Of a stretch of DNA of 30,476 bases, positions 15,711 to 23,756 are shown one piece after another. Within the stretch, counting starts at the first letter, position 1, and every line of letters starts with the position of its first letter. Origin of the DNA: Candidatus Nitrosopumilus sp. (GTDB taxonomy: Archaea > Thermoproteota > Nitrososphaeria > Nitrososphaerales > Nitrosopumilaceae); NCBI GenBank assembly GCA_029880665.1, contig JAOUNZ010000001.1, forward strand, positions 1 through 30,476, read 5' to 3'. The notes under the pieces were generated by a model. It worked only from the letters and a program-made list of their open reading frames with translations. It searched no databases and was not told the DNA's origin. The position numbers were made by a program, and so were the translations under genes.

Positions 15711-16064
15711 ATGTATTCATCTAAAATTGAAAATGATTTGGTTTCTGAAATTCATTTGGAACGTATTCACGCCAGAGTCTTCCTTTTGGTTACTTGCTAT
15801 GGAAAAATGTCTCCTGAGATCATTGGACAAAAATTAAAGATCTCGTTTAATGAGGCCAAAAAAACATCCGAAGATCTGATGGTTCTTGGTGCTTTCATAG
15901 ATATTTCTGAAACCGAATTTGAGGCAATGCATCCACGGTTCACCGTAGTTAACATGTATCGGAAAAGATGTGAGCGGGAAAACATTAAATTCAAACAAAA
16001 TAAAATTATTGATAATATAGGGGCCATTTTAGAAAAACCATACAATGATGCAAGAACTAAATAA
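15711..16064 (+). CDS. TrmB-like winged-helix protein
   Basis: A 117-residue protein. Residues about 18-75 form a winged helix: RVFLLVTCYGKMSPEIIGQKL is the positioning region, then FNEAKKTSEDLMVLGAF as recognition helix, and IDISETEFEAMHPRFTVVNMYR as wing plus the following helix. The phrase with HPRFTVVNMYR resembles TrmB-family regulators of thaumarchaea, which have expanded in this lineage. No ligand-binding domain follows, so it is a stand-alone DNA-binding unit. Its 3' end overlaps the next gene by 20 nt, pointing to one transcript. Confidence 0.65.
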   Translation: MYSSKIENDLVSEIHLERIHARVFLLVTCYGKMSPEIIGQKLKISFNEAKKTSEDLMVLGAFIDISETEFEAMHPRFTVVNMYRKRCERENIKFKQNKIIDNIGAILEKPYNDARTK

Positions 16065-16485
16065 TGCTAAAGATGAGAAAAAAATATTGAGTATTGATAC
16101 TGAAATCTGTAAACATCAGCCGGTCTATTTAGGAGTTGTAAATATCAACATAGATGAGCGTACAATTGGTTCAGTAGATGTCTGGAGATGTGGTGTTTGC
16201 AAGAAAAAATTCTGTGAGGAAAAACAACTTGGAATTGAAGAACTAGCTGACCTTGTGGGTATGCCAAAAATTGATTCGGATGCCCAATGGGCGGTTACTG
16301 TCTGTAAATTACAAAAAGGAAAATACAAATGGAAATTAGTAAGAATAAAAGAAAATGGCGAAATCAAACACGAATGTTTGGACGAGCAGGTAATCCCACT
16401 TAAAGTAAATAATTTCAAAGTTGAGGATGAAAAGCATTGGAGCTTTTTAATTAATGAGAATATCAACAAGGCTGTAGAAATTTAA
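16045..16485 (+). CDS. Hypothetical protein with CxxC motif
   Basis: A 146-residue soluble protein. Cys50-x2-Cys53 in VWRCGVCKKKFC, with further cysteines at 23 and 58 and one near 89, suggests a partial metal-binding or redox site. The rest is mixed alpha/beta with a C-terminal half rich in Lys and Trp (KYKWKLVRIKENGEIKHEC). Unknown family. It overlaps the TrmB-like gene and is followed after 8 bp by another small gene, so these three probably form an operon. Confidence 0.55.
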   Translation: MMQELNNAKDEKKILSIDTEICKHQPVYLGVVNINIDERTIGSVDVWRCGVCKKKFCEEKQLGIEELADLVGMPKIDSDAQWAVTVCKLQKGKYKWKLVRIKENGEIKHECLDEQVIPLKVNNFKVEDEKHWSFLINENINKAVEI

Positions 16486-16493
16486 TTTCTAAA

Positions 16494-16778
16494 ATGGATC
16501 TTAAAGTTCACATTAATAATATTCACGGAAGCCAAATGGCTGCCAAAATTATCGGTAATTTTACTATTGATAGCAATAAATTCCGTTTTACAGCAATTGC
16601 ATTTGGAAGAATAGGAGGTCAAAATATTGGAGCAAAAATTTCTAAAACTACTGAAAAAGAATTAGAAAAATTGGGATATGATCCAGAAGAAATTATTTTG
16701 TTACTTCAGAGAAGCCTGCTTCAAGGTGATTTAACACTTCCAGAAGGTCTTAAACGAGAATCTTTTATTGATGATTAA
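16494..16778 (+). CDS. Small hypothetical protein
   Basis: A 94-residue protein (MDLKVHINNIHGSQMAAKII). Predicted beta strands in the first half (IGNFTIDSNKFRFTAIAFGRI) and an acidic helical second half (KELEKLGYDPEEIILLLQRSLLQG). No recognised motif. It is the last gene of the presumed TrmB-like operon. Its stop TAA overlaps the stop of mtnP on the other strand within the palindrome TTAA. Confidence 0.55.
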   Translation: MDLKVHINNIHGSQMAAKIIGNFTIDSNKFRFTAIAFGRIGGQNIGAKISKTTEKELEKLGYDPEEIILLLQRSLLQGDLTLPEGLKRESFIDD

Positions 16779-17566
16779 AATTCTGCCTCTTCTAATGCCT
16801 TTGCACATGAACATGTTCTAGTTTTTGGAATTTTTTCTATCGATTCAGCAAGTATTTTTTTTGTTCTTTCTACATTTTTTGAAAGTATTTCAAGAACTTC
16901 TTTTGCAGTAACTGGTTTATCTGCCCATACATCATAGTCTGTGACTGTTGAAATTGATACATAACACATCTGAGCTTCTCTAGCTAACTGACATTCTGGA
17001 ACAAGTGTCATTCCAATTATCTCTGCTCCAGTTGATCTGAAAAATTTTGATTCTGCTTTGGTTGAAAATCGAGGACCTTCAATGCATAAATATGTGCAAT
17101 TTTTATGTATTTGCACATTTTGATTATTCGCCACCTCTAATATCGTTGACTGTAATTCTGAACAAAAAGGATCCGCTACTGAAATATGGATGACTCTTCC
17201 TTCTTCTGAAAATGATGCTTTTCTTGATTTTGTGAAATCTAAAAATTGTGAAGGTAACACAAAATGACCTGGTTCTAACTCTTCTTTTAGACTTCCAACA
17301 GCTGATGGTGCAATTATCCTTGTAACACCTAATTCTTTAAATGCCCAAATATTTGCTCTGAAATTAATCATGTGTGGTGGAATGGTATGTTTCCTCCCAT
17401 GTCTTGGAAGAAACGCAATCTTTCTTCCACTAAATAACCCTATCGTGATTGTATCTGAAGGTTTTCCATAAGGTGTATCAATGTTGATTTCCTGTGGATC
17501 TTCTAATAAACCCGAATCATAAATTCCTGTGCCTCCAAAAATTCCAATCTCTATGTTATTTTTCAT
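16775..17566 (-). CDS. mtnP: S-methyl-5'-thioadenosine phosphorylase
   Basis: Splits methylthioadenosine, the by-product of polyamine synthesis and other SAM-consuming reactions, into adenine and methylthioribose-1-phosphate. The protein starts with the purine nucleoside phosphorylase pattern IGIFGGTGIYD, has the phosphate-site RHGRKHTIPPH, the AVGSLKEELEPG block and the base-recognition loop STVTDYDVW. Cys252-Ser-Cys254 near the C-terminus is a CxC motif like the one that stabilises hyperthermophile enzymes by a disulfide, unexpected in a probable mesophile. The ATG shares one base with the stop of apt (TAATG), so apt and mtnP are translationally coupled, and adenine made here is the substrate of Apt. 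Confidence 0.92.
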   Translation of the reverse strand: MKNNIEIGIFGGTGIYDSGLLEDPQEINIDTPYGKPSDTITIGLFSGRKIAFLPRHGRKHTIPPHMINFRANIWAFKELGVTRIIAPSAVGSLKEELEPGHFVLPSQFLDFTKSRKASFSEEGRVIHISVADPFCSELQSTILEVANNQNVQIHKNCTYLCIEGPRFSTKAESKFFRSTGAEIIGMTLVPECQLAREAQMCYVSISTVTDYDVWADKPVTAKEVLEILSKNVERTKKILAESIEKIPKTRTCSCAKALEEAEF

Positions 17567-18078
17567 TAATACTTCACCAATGATTTACAATTGTAATTGC
17601 TAATCTCCTTCATTCCATTTAATTCTGTTAACTCCATTATGAATGCAAATCCTGAAATTTTTCCGCCTATCTTTTCAATTAACTTTGCAGATGCTTTAGC
17701 TGTTCCTCCAGTCGCAAGCAAATCATCACAGATGAGAATTTTTTGTCCTTCTTTGATGATGTCCTTTTGAATCTCAATGGTGTCTTTGCCGTATTCAATA
17801 GCGTATGACAATTTTGTTGTTTTTCCAGGTAACTTACCTGCTTTTCTAATCATCATTATTCCCTTATTGTATCTTGAAGCTAAAATACATGCAAGAATAA
17901 ATCCTCTTGATTCTATCCCTGCAAATATATCTACATCTTTGGGATGAAAATACTTTTCAAATTCATCAGCAATAAAAGATAATGCTGACGGATCCTTCAA
18001 AATTGGACTAAAATCTCTAAATAATATGCCTTTTTTAGGAAAGTTCGGATACTCTGTTATCATGTCTTTTAGATTCAT
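17566..18078 (-). CDS. apt: Adenine phosphoribosyltransferase
   Basis: Joins adenine to PRPP to give AMP. The PRPP-binding loop is ILICDDLLATGGTAKAS, with the hood region FRDFSPILKDP and the flexible loop IRKAGKLPGKT, all standard for this family. Length 170 is normal. ATG start at 18078. It is upstream of mtnP in a two-gene operon that turns methylthioadenosine into AMP. Genes of the methionine-salvage branch (for methylthioribose-1-phosphate) are not in the window. Confidence 0.95.
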   Translation of the reverse strand: MNLKDMITEYPNFPKKGILFRDFSPILKDPSALSFIADEFEKYFHPKDVDIFAGIESRGFILACILASRYNKGIMMIRKAGKLPGKTTKLSYAIEYGKDTIEIQKDIIKEGQKILICDDLLATGGTAKASAKLIEKIGGKISGFAFIMELTELNGMKEISNYNCKSLVKY

Positions 18079-18117
18079 GATTGATCACTCAATTAGGTGA
18101 AATAAAATTGTTTGATA

Positions 18118-20250
18118 TTATTTGATTTCATAGGTTGTTTCAGCAGAATTAAATGCATCTGAAACCTTGACTGTGTATACTCCAGATTCTATATTCTGAG
18201 GAACAATCCATGGTTGATTGATCTCACCCGATTTTGATGCTGGGAATGATAATTCTTCAATTATCTCTCCATCTTGAGCAACGATTTTAATTTCAACTGT
18301 CTGTGATCCTCCATAGACATGAATGTTAATTGTCTTTCCAAATCCTGGAATTGTTTGTCCATCTTCTACAACTACCACCATTCCTTCTTGAATAACTCCA
18401 AGTACATTGATTTCAACATTGTCAAAGTTTGAACCACTTTTTGCCTTGATTATCCACGTTCCTGGTTTTGCATCTGATGGAATTCTAAATGAACCTTCAG
18501 AAATCTTTCCATTTTTATTTGAAAAAGTGTCTCTAGTTTTAATTTCATTCCCATCTGGATCAATCATACTTACAGTTAACAGACTGTTGGAAGCTGTATC
18601 TCCTAAAATCAAAACTGAATCGCCTGGCAGATAATCAACTTTTGTGGTGTTGATATCAATTTCTCCAGAACCTGTCTGTAGACCTACTGTAAAAATCTCT
18701 GAACTCTGAGCACTTCCTTTACTAATTACAGCAGTATAGACTCCCGATGAATATCCTTTCAAATCTACAGTGTGAGTTCCTTGTCCATCTGGCTGTAGTT
18801 TAATTGATATGGCATCTTCTTTTGGTTTGTCAGAAGGGTCTATGATTAACAAACTAATGACCTCAGATGCTTTTCCTGATATTGTAATTACAGCAGTCTC
18901 TCCTGCCTTGTAATTTAATTTATCAAATTTTAAATTAACTGGAATTGAAGGTAATTGCCCAATTCCTGCATAAATGAATTCTTTATATTTTTTCTGTGTT
19001 GCAATTAGTGTATACGTTCCTTCCATTGTATTTTGAGTGGTTGGGAATTCAAAACTCACAATACCTGATTTATCCACCTGAATAATATCTGAAGTAATTT
19101 CCTTCCCAAGTGGATCTTCTAATATCAATTCAATAGATTCGTTTGGTAAAGCAGTGCCATTAAATCTCATAGTTTGACCTTTATCAAATTTTAATGTGAT
19201 TGGTGTGATGACAATTTTTTTATTAGATTCTATTGTCCAGCTAATTGTTTTGCTATTTCTTCCATCTGAAAGAATTCCTGTATATTCACCAAATGGCCTA
19301 TCTAATGGAACTAAGAGTGGTTCTACTTCCCAATTGCCTTTACTGTTAATCTCTGCTGTGATTGTTCTGATTAACTCTCCATTTGGTCCATTAATCTCCA
19401 TTTTAACAACGCTATTTGGATTTCCAGTTCCAAAAATTTCTAAAAAATCCCCTCTATGAATAATCTTTGGAATTCCTTGGATTGTAAGTGGTATGATTTC
19501 TGACTCTATGACTCTATTTTCAATTTGGCCTATTCTGAGACTAATTTTTTTCTCCTCACCATTTTTGTTTACTATTTTAAAGTCTGCTCTGTCGGCGTTT
19601 TGGTTTTCCGGAATTTTCATTGTAGTCATAAAATGACCTTCTTTATTTGTCTCAAAACTGCCGATTTTCTTTGAATCTATATAAACATCAAACATCTGCA
19701 ATGCTCCAAATTTATCCCCGGTCACCCTAATTGTTGATCCAATATTTGGTTTCTCTGGAACTATTCTAAATGCTGATTCTGAAGAAATGGACGTATCTAT
19801 GTTTCCAGAACTTCCTTTTACATTTTGCATACTACTGGCAATTGATTTACCTGTGCTAACTTGTTTATCTTGTTTATCTAGCGCTTTCCAATTAATACCT
19901 GAGATTGATTTGTCTGTTTTTACTCCGAATTTTACCGACTCACCTGGTTTAATGGGTTCTGATGATGTAAAAATTATGACTCCTTGCGGTGTTTTCTCAC
20001 CAACCCAGCCTTTCTCAGTTTTAAAAGATTTAAAACTAAAATCGCTTCCCAGCCAAATTCTAAATGTGTTGATATCTACATCTGAATCATTAGTTAATTC
20101 CATAACTGTAGTTTCATCTAATGCAATGCTTTTGACTCTTATTTCTTCTGCATATGATGGAATCAAAATTAATGCTATTGAAAATAACAATGTAATTGAG
20201 AGGATAACTCCTCTAATTGAGGATCTATTCATGGAATTCAAACTTCTCAT
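18118..20250 (-). CDS. Large secreted protein with Ig-like repeats
   Basis: A 710-residue protein with an N-terminal signal sequence (GVILSITLLFSIALILIPSYA, cleavage probably after Ala34) and no other membrane helix. The mature chain is built of beta-rich units of about 85-100 residues. Several begin with an I/L-x-V-type strand followed by G-x-T/S-V-x-(I/V)-x-G (RIVPEKPNIGSTIRVTGDKFG; NLKFDKLNYKAGETAVITISG; DINTTKVDYLPGDSVLILG) and end with G-x-Y-T-x strands (GEYTGILSD, GTYTLIATQ, GVYTAVISK, GVYTVKVSD). These are Ig-like or MG2-like folds found on cell surfaces. Adhesion, cell-wall or matrix roles are plausible; no catalytic motif is visible. It is 80 bp downstream of the OLD-type gene but probably has its own promoter. 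Confidence 0.75.
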   Translation of the reverse strand: MRSLNSMNRSSIRGVILSITLLFSIALILIPSYAEEIRVKSIALDETTVMELTNDSDVDINTFRIWLGSDFSFKSFKTEKGWVGEKTPQGVIIFTSSEPIKPGESVKFGVKTDKSISGINWKALDKQDKQVSTGKSIASSMQNVKGSSGNIDTSISSESAFRIVPEKPNIGSTIRVTGDKFGALQMFDVYIDSKKIGSFETNKEGHFMTTMKIPENQNADRADFKIVNKNGEEKKISLRIGQIENRVIESEIIPLTIQGIPKIIHRGDFLEIFGTGNPNSVVKMEINGPNGELIRTITAEINSKGNWEVEPLLVPLDRPFGEYTGILSDGRNSKTISWTIESNKKIVITPITLKFDKGQTMRFNGTALPNESIELILEDPLGKEITSDIIQVDKSGIVSFEFPTTQNTMEGTYTLIATQKKYKEFIYAGIGQLPSIPVNLKFDKLNYKAGETAVITISGKASEVISLLIIDPSDKPKEDAISIKLQPDGQGTHTVDLKGYSSGVYTAVISKGSAQSSEIFTVGLQTGSGEIDINTTKVDYLPGDSVLILGDTASNSLLTVSMIDPDGNEIKTRDTFSNKNGKISEGSFRIPSDAKPGTWIIKAKSGSNFDNVEINVLGVIQEGMVVVVEDGQTIPGFGKTINIHVYGGSQTVEIKIVAQDGEIIEELSFPASKSGEINQPWIVPQNIESGVYTVKVSDAFNSAETTYEIK

Positions 20251-20330
20251 CTCTCACTTAAACCTTAAAGACTTTCTCTATCTTTTCTATTTCTTAGTTT
20301 GGGATTTCTAATGAGTAAACTTCTTAAATC

Positions 20331-22424
20331 TCAATGTTTGGCCTTCTGAAATCTGTCAATGTCTGATTTTATAGATATGTTTTGATATTGCCTAATTCTT
20401 TCAGCAATTAACCTATACAATGATCTGAATTGGTCTTTAGTTTTATCTGTAAGGAAATCCGTCTCTTCCAATGTGATTTTTTCACAAATATATCTAGTAA
20501 CTTCCTCATTATCAAATTCTCCCCAATCATCATCTCTGTGTTCTTGCCATATTTTTTTCAATTTGTCCAAAACCCCCCCGCCTTCCTTAGATGTAATGTC
20601 TTGCGGTGTGAGATTTGAAAACCCCTCATGTCTTAACTTTATTTCATAAGTCTGATTTACTGGATAGAGATAATCTTCAAGTGCAATATAATCTTCAATT
20701 GACTCCAATTTCTTACCTTCTCTTTCAAAGACAATTGTCTGGATTGATGAAAATTCGTTTGAGACTAGCTGGGCGGAAATTTGTTTGGATTCTTGAGAAT
20801 TATCTAATAAAACAAATGTCTTGTAACCGTGATTCCTGTAAAAAATTGCCAATGGCAATACAGAGTTTTTGCTATATGCTGCAATTACATTCAGTGGATT
20901 CATTGAGATGTTTGGATCTTGTAAAAATTTGTCAAATGCATTAAGATACATTGCATCAGACATTGTCTCTACGATAATTATTGGTCTTGAGTTTCTTCCA
21001 ATTTCTCTGTCTACCATAGATTCGACTTGACCTCTGCATAATCCATACAAAATTGGTGTTAACGTCTTGTCATCCGCATTCCAGTAATCATAAAAGATTC
21101 TACTAAGGTGTTTCCTTCTATCCAACTCTACAACAAGTAAGTTACCTGGAGTATAATCAAAGATCATGAATGGTGAATGTGTTGCATACAAAACTTGGTT
21201 TGATCCAGCCAAATTTTTTAACAAATCTGAAATTCCCATTTGTTGCGTAGGGTGAAGATTTCTTGCAGGCTCATCTAGTAGTAATATTGCTTCTTTTAGT
21301 TCAGCTCTTTGAGTTTCTGCTGCAAAGTTTACGATGAATGAAAATGTCCACTTAAAACCTTCTGCCCTTCTATTTAATAATCCTGTATTTGTAATGGTTC
21401 CATCTTTATGAACATCTGAAATTACAACACTCATGATATTTCCTGGATTATATCTCAAGTCAACATGAATTGGATCCCCTTTCCATGCTGGATTTAGTCT
21501 ATTTGTTAATCTATTACTTGCAGCATTGAGAAGTTTGATGCATTTTGAAGGGCTCTCTTTAACTTCATCTAACTCTTTGATGTCCAATTCAGCTAGATAG
21601 AATAGATTTCTTACTGTCTCTGCTTTGTCAAATTCCTCAACAAATTCAATTGAATTAATCCTTTCTCCTTTTTCCTCTCTGAGATATTCATTGAGGTTAA
21701 TGTTTCCATAGATTTTCTTATAATCTGAAAAGTAAACAAATCTTGGATGCAAATGAGATGCAATGAAATTTTGTATTGCCGTTCTTTCACTTTCACCACT
21801 TAGAAGATTCGAAAATTGATTTTCTGGACTTTCATAGATCTTTTCCCATTCTTCAATTACTTTGGGTTCTTGAATGGCTATGACATGGAATTGATTACTA
21901 AACTCTGCCATCCCTCTATCAAATGCTTCTTGATTCTTTGGAACTTTTGCTTCAAAGAATTTTGTATCTATTTGTATTCGCAAGTGATTAGGAATAGTAT
22001 CTAAAAATTCAAAAATTTGCTTTGTAAAATTTTCCCACGAATTGATTCCTTTATTTTCATCTTCACCAAGTTTTATATCTTCAAACTCATATTGAATCCT
22101 TGGGTTTCGATTTGTCCTGATTAATTTTATCCTTTTAATGTCAGGCAAACCTGGAAATTTTTCTTTTATCAGATTAATTTCATGTTGATTTAATTCAAAT
22201 TCCCCTTCTACTAATCTCATTTCCTCTTTTAATTCCTCACTCATCTCATCACAAAGATCTAGATCTGAAACCACCTCATCTCTATTTAATAGCGTTAGAG
22301 CTTGAAGAATAGTTGTCTTCCCACTTTCATTTCTTCCAACAAAAGCTGCCAAATCTCCAACTGTAATTTCTCCAGAATCATGAATGCAACGATATGCTCT
22401 AACTCTAAATTTTCTAAGTCGCAT
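20331..22424 (-). CDS. OLD-family AAA ATPase with TOPRIM domain
   Basis: A 697-residue protein. The ABC-type ATPase head has Walker A GRNESGKTT (30-38), a signature-like NRRAEGFKWT (351-360), Walker B ILLLDEPARNLHP (380-392) and the switch histidine in YATHSPFM. A TOPRIM-like region follows (about 480-570): IIIVETMSDAMYL provides the first Glu, while the second motif reads FVLLDNSQES rather than the usual Asp-x-Asp. This is the OLD nuclease layout; several OLD family members act in phage defence (P2 Old, GajA). No UvrD/GajB-like partner lies nearby, so it would be a solitary form. Defence is an inference, and the changed TOPRIM motif leaves nuclease activity in doubt. Likely promoter: ATTTAA-type stretch at 22446-22456 on the minus strand. 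Confidence 0.85.
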   Translation of the reverse strand: MRLRKFRVRAYRCIHDSGEITVGDLAAFVGRNESGKTTILQALTLLNRDEVVSDLDLCDEMSEELKEEMRLVEGEFELNQHEINLIKEKFPGLPDIKRIKLIRTNRNPRIQYEFEDIKLGEDENKGINSWENFTKQIFEFLDTIPNHLRIQIDTKFFEAKVPKNQEAFDRGMAEFSNQFHVIAIQEPKVIEEWEKIYESPENQFSNLLSGESERTAIQNFIASHLHPRFVYFSDYKKIYGNINLNEYLREEKGERINSIEFVEEFDKAETVRNLFYLAELDIKELDEVKESPSKCIKLLNAASNRLTNRLNPAWKGDPIHVDLRYNPGNIMSVVISDVHKDGTITNTGLLNRRAEGFKWTFSFIVNFAAETQRAELKEAILLLDEPARNLHPTQQMGISDLLKNLAGSNQVLYATHSPFMIFDYTPGNLLVVELDRRKHLSRIFYDYWNADDKTLTPILYGLCRGQVESMVDREIGRNSRPIIIVETMSDAMYLNAFDKFLQDPNISMNPLNVIAAYSKNSVLPLAIFYRNHGYKTFVLLDNSQESKQISAQLVSNEFSSIQTIVFEREGKKLESIEDYIALEDYLYPVNQTYEIKLRHEGFSNLTPQDITSKEGGGVLDKLKKIWQEHRDDDWGEFDNEEVTRYICEKITLEETDFLTDKTKDQFRSLYRLIAERIRQYQNISIKSDIDRFQKAKH

Positions 22425-22490
22425 CTAGCAATATTTAATCGGCTACGATTTAACTCATTCGTCAAATTGTTCTGAACTTCTCTAATTTTG

Positions 22491-22503
22491 CTAAATAGAT
22501 ATA
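22491..22503 (+). promoter_or_regulatory. TATA-like box in the divergent OLD / secreted-protein spacer
   Basis: CTAAATAGATATA is centred about 32 nt before the ATG at 22529. The 104-bp spacer also has an opposing GTTAAATCG at 22446-22454, about 26 nt before the start of the OLD-type gene. The two promoters are therefore back to back. Confidence 0.4.
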
Positions 22504-22528
22504 AGGGAATTATAGATTTTAAAACAAA

Positions 22529-22990
22529 ATGGCATCCAAGCAAGTTTATGCTGTATTTGTTTTACCTGTGATTTTCTCAGTAATTATCGGCGTCATAGTG
22601 TTGTCTGGTTCTCTTCATAATTCCGATGGAGAATTAAATATATGGAATGCCTCTTCTTCAGGTGGGCTCTTCTCTAATAATCCTACAATCCAAATAATTG
22701 GCTTGTCAAAACAGTATTCCACTTCCGAACCTATAGAAATCCAGGTCAAAATTAATGCCTCTTCATTTAGATGTGGAGATCTTTATGTAACTATTTACTC
22801 TTCTGGAAAAAGTGATGCTATCACCCAAGGTGGATTCTTTGAGCAATGCTTCGATCAAAATGACCTTCTTCCAATGGGTGATACTTTCTCAAAAGTTATT
22901 GAGACTTCGGGCTTATATGAAATAGTCATAGAAATGGTCTCAAAAGACATGAAAAATATCTCAACAAAGGGAATATTTACTGTTAAATAG
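22529..22990 (+). CDS. Small membrane-anchored or secreted beta-sandwich protein
   Basis: A 153-residue protein with an N-terminal signal-anchor helix (YAVFVLPVIFSVIIGVIVLS, about 7-26). The extracytoplasmic part, from about residue 50, is predicted beta-rich (TIQIIGLSKQYSTSEPIEIQV, GLYEIVIEMVS) and looks like one Ig-like domain. Cys82 and Cys108 could form a disulfide. It resembles a single unit of the large secreted protein encoded nearby, but I cannot show direct homology. It starts at an ATG preceded by a TATA-like element. Confidence 0.6.
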   Translation: MASKQVYAVFVLPVIFSVIIGVIVLSGSLHNSDGELNIWNASSSGGLFSNNPTIQIIGLSKQYSTSEPIEIQVKINASSFRCGDLYVTIYSSGKSDAITQGGFFEQCFDQNDLLPMGDTFSKVIETSGLYEIVIEMVSKDMKNISTKGIFTVK

Positions 22991-23045
22991 GAATAAGATA
23001 TTGAATGATAAATAAGAAATTGAATTTAAAAAATAAGGTGATTTG

Positions 23046-23756
23046 ATGGTAAAGAAAAACGACACTCTAACTGACGAGGCAGAAAAAATCAAAATAGATA
23101 TTGCTGCATTAAAAAAGAAAAAGAAAATACTTGATTCCTCGTCTACAAAAAAAATTGATGCAAAGAAAGCTGAAAAGCCAGCAAAAAAAGCAACAAAGAA
23201 AGCTGAAAAGCCAGCAAAAAAAGCAACAAAGAAAACAGTGATAAATAAACCATCTGAAAAACCTGTTAAAGTAAAAAAATTAACCAAAAAAGAATTAGAA
23301 GAGGCTAAAAAGGAATCTGAAAAAACATTAGAAGAAGAATTAGAAGAACAACTCACTGATGAAGAGATTGAAAATTTTCAAATTGAAAAAGTCGATATGG
23401 AAAGGCTTACCAACAAAGTCTGTGATGTTTTAGCAGAACATGAATCAGAGGGAATGTTTCAAAGTGAACTGTGGAAAAAACTTAAACTTTCTAGTCGTGA
23501 TGGCTCGCGCCTTTCATTAAAACTTGAAAGAATGGGTACCATTACCAGGGAAAAACTTCTTGAAAATAATCGTTGGACTTACAAATTAATTTTAAAGAAA
23601 ACTCCGATCAGCACTCAATCAATTGAGAATGCTCCTTGTTTGGTCTGTCCAGTTGAACAGAAATGTTCCCTTGAAGGAGAAATCAGTCCTACAAATTGTC
23701 AGTTCATTGAAGACTGGGTAATTACTGAAATGAAAAAACCTACAAAATCCAAATGA
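23046..23756 (+). CDS. RPC34/TFE-beta-like transcription factor with Fe-S motif and lysine-rich tail
   Basis: A 236-residue protein. The N-terminal third is Lys/Ala/Glu-rich and contains a tandem repeat (KKAEKPAKKAT twice), like a histone H1 tail. A coiled, acidic segment follows (EEAKKESEKTLEEELEEQL), then a winged helix (about 118-185; FQSELWKKLKLSSRDGSRLS). The C-terminus has PCLVCPVEQKCSLEGEISP followed by TNCQFIEDW, giving CX2CX5CX10C. That cysteine pattern and the GEISP(S/T)NC text match the [4Fe-4S] tail of eukaryotic RNA polymerase III subunit RPC34/RPC39 and archaeal TFE-beta, which helps open promoter DNA. I chose the ATG at 23046 over the TTG at 23043. Its stop overlaps rlmE by 4 nt. 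The family call rests on the C-terminal motif. Confidence 0.8.
   Translation: MVKKNDTLTDEAEKIKIDIAALKKKKKILDSSSTKKIDAKKAEKPAKKATKKAEKPAKKATKKTVINKPSEKPVKVKKLTKKELEEAKKESEKTLEEELEEQLTDEEIENFQIEKVDMERLTNKVCDVLAEHESEGMFQSELWKKLKLSSRDGSRLSLKLERMGTITREKLLENNRWTYKLILKKTPISTQSIENAPCLVCPVEQKCSLEGEISPTNCQFIEDWVITEMKKPTKSK
23161..23235 (+). repeat. 33-bp tandem repeat inside the TFE-beta-like gene
   Basis: Two identical 33-bp copies (23161-23193 and 23194-23226) followed by about 8 bases of a third. The unit starts CAAAGAAAGCTGAAAAGCC and encodes an 11-residue Lys/Ala/Pro/Glu string. Because the period is a multiple of three, copy-number change keeps the frame. Confidence 0.85.

Noticed and set aside
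19787..20311. Plus-strand 174-codon frame within the secreted-protein gene
   Set aside because: It is the complement of a long, well-structured minus-strand gene with signal peptide and repeats.
20331..22990. A Gabija-like two-gene defence system
   Set aside because: No UvrD-like helicase accompanies the OLD-type gene; its neighbours are secreted proteins.
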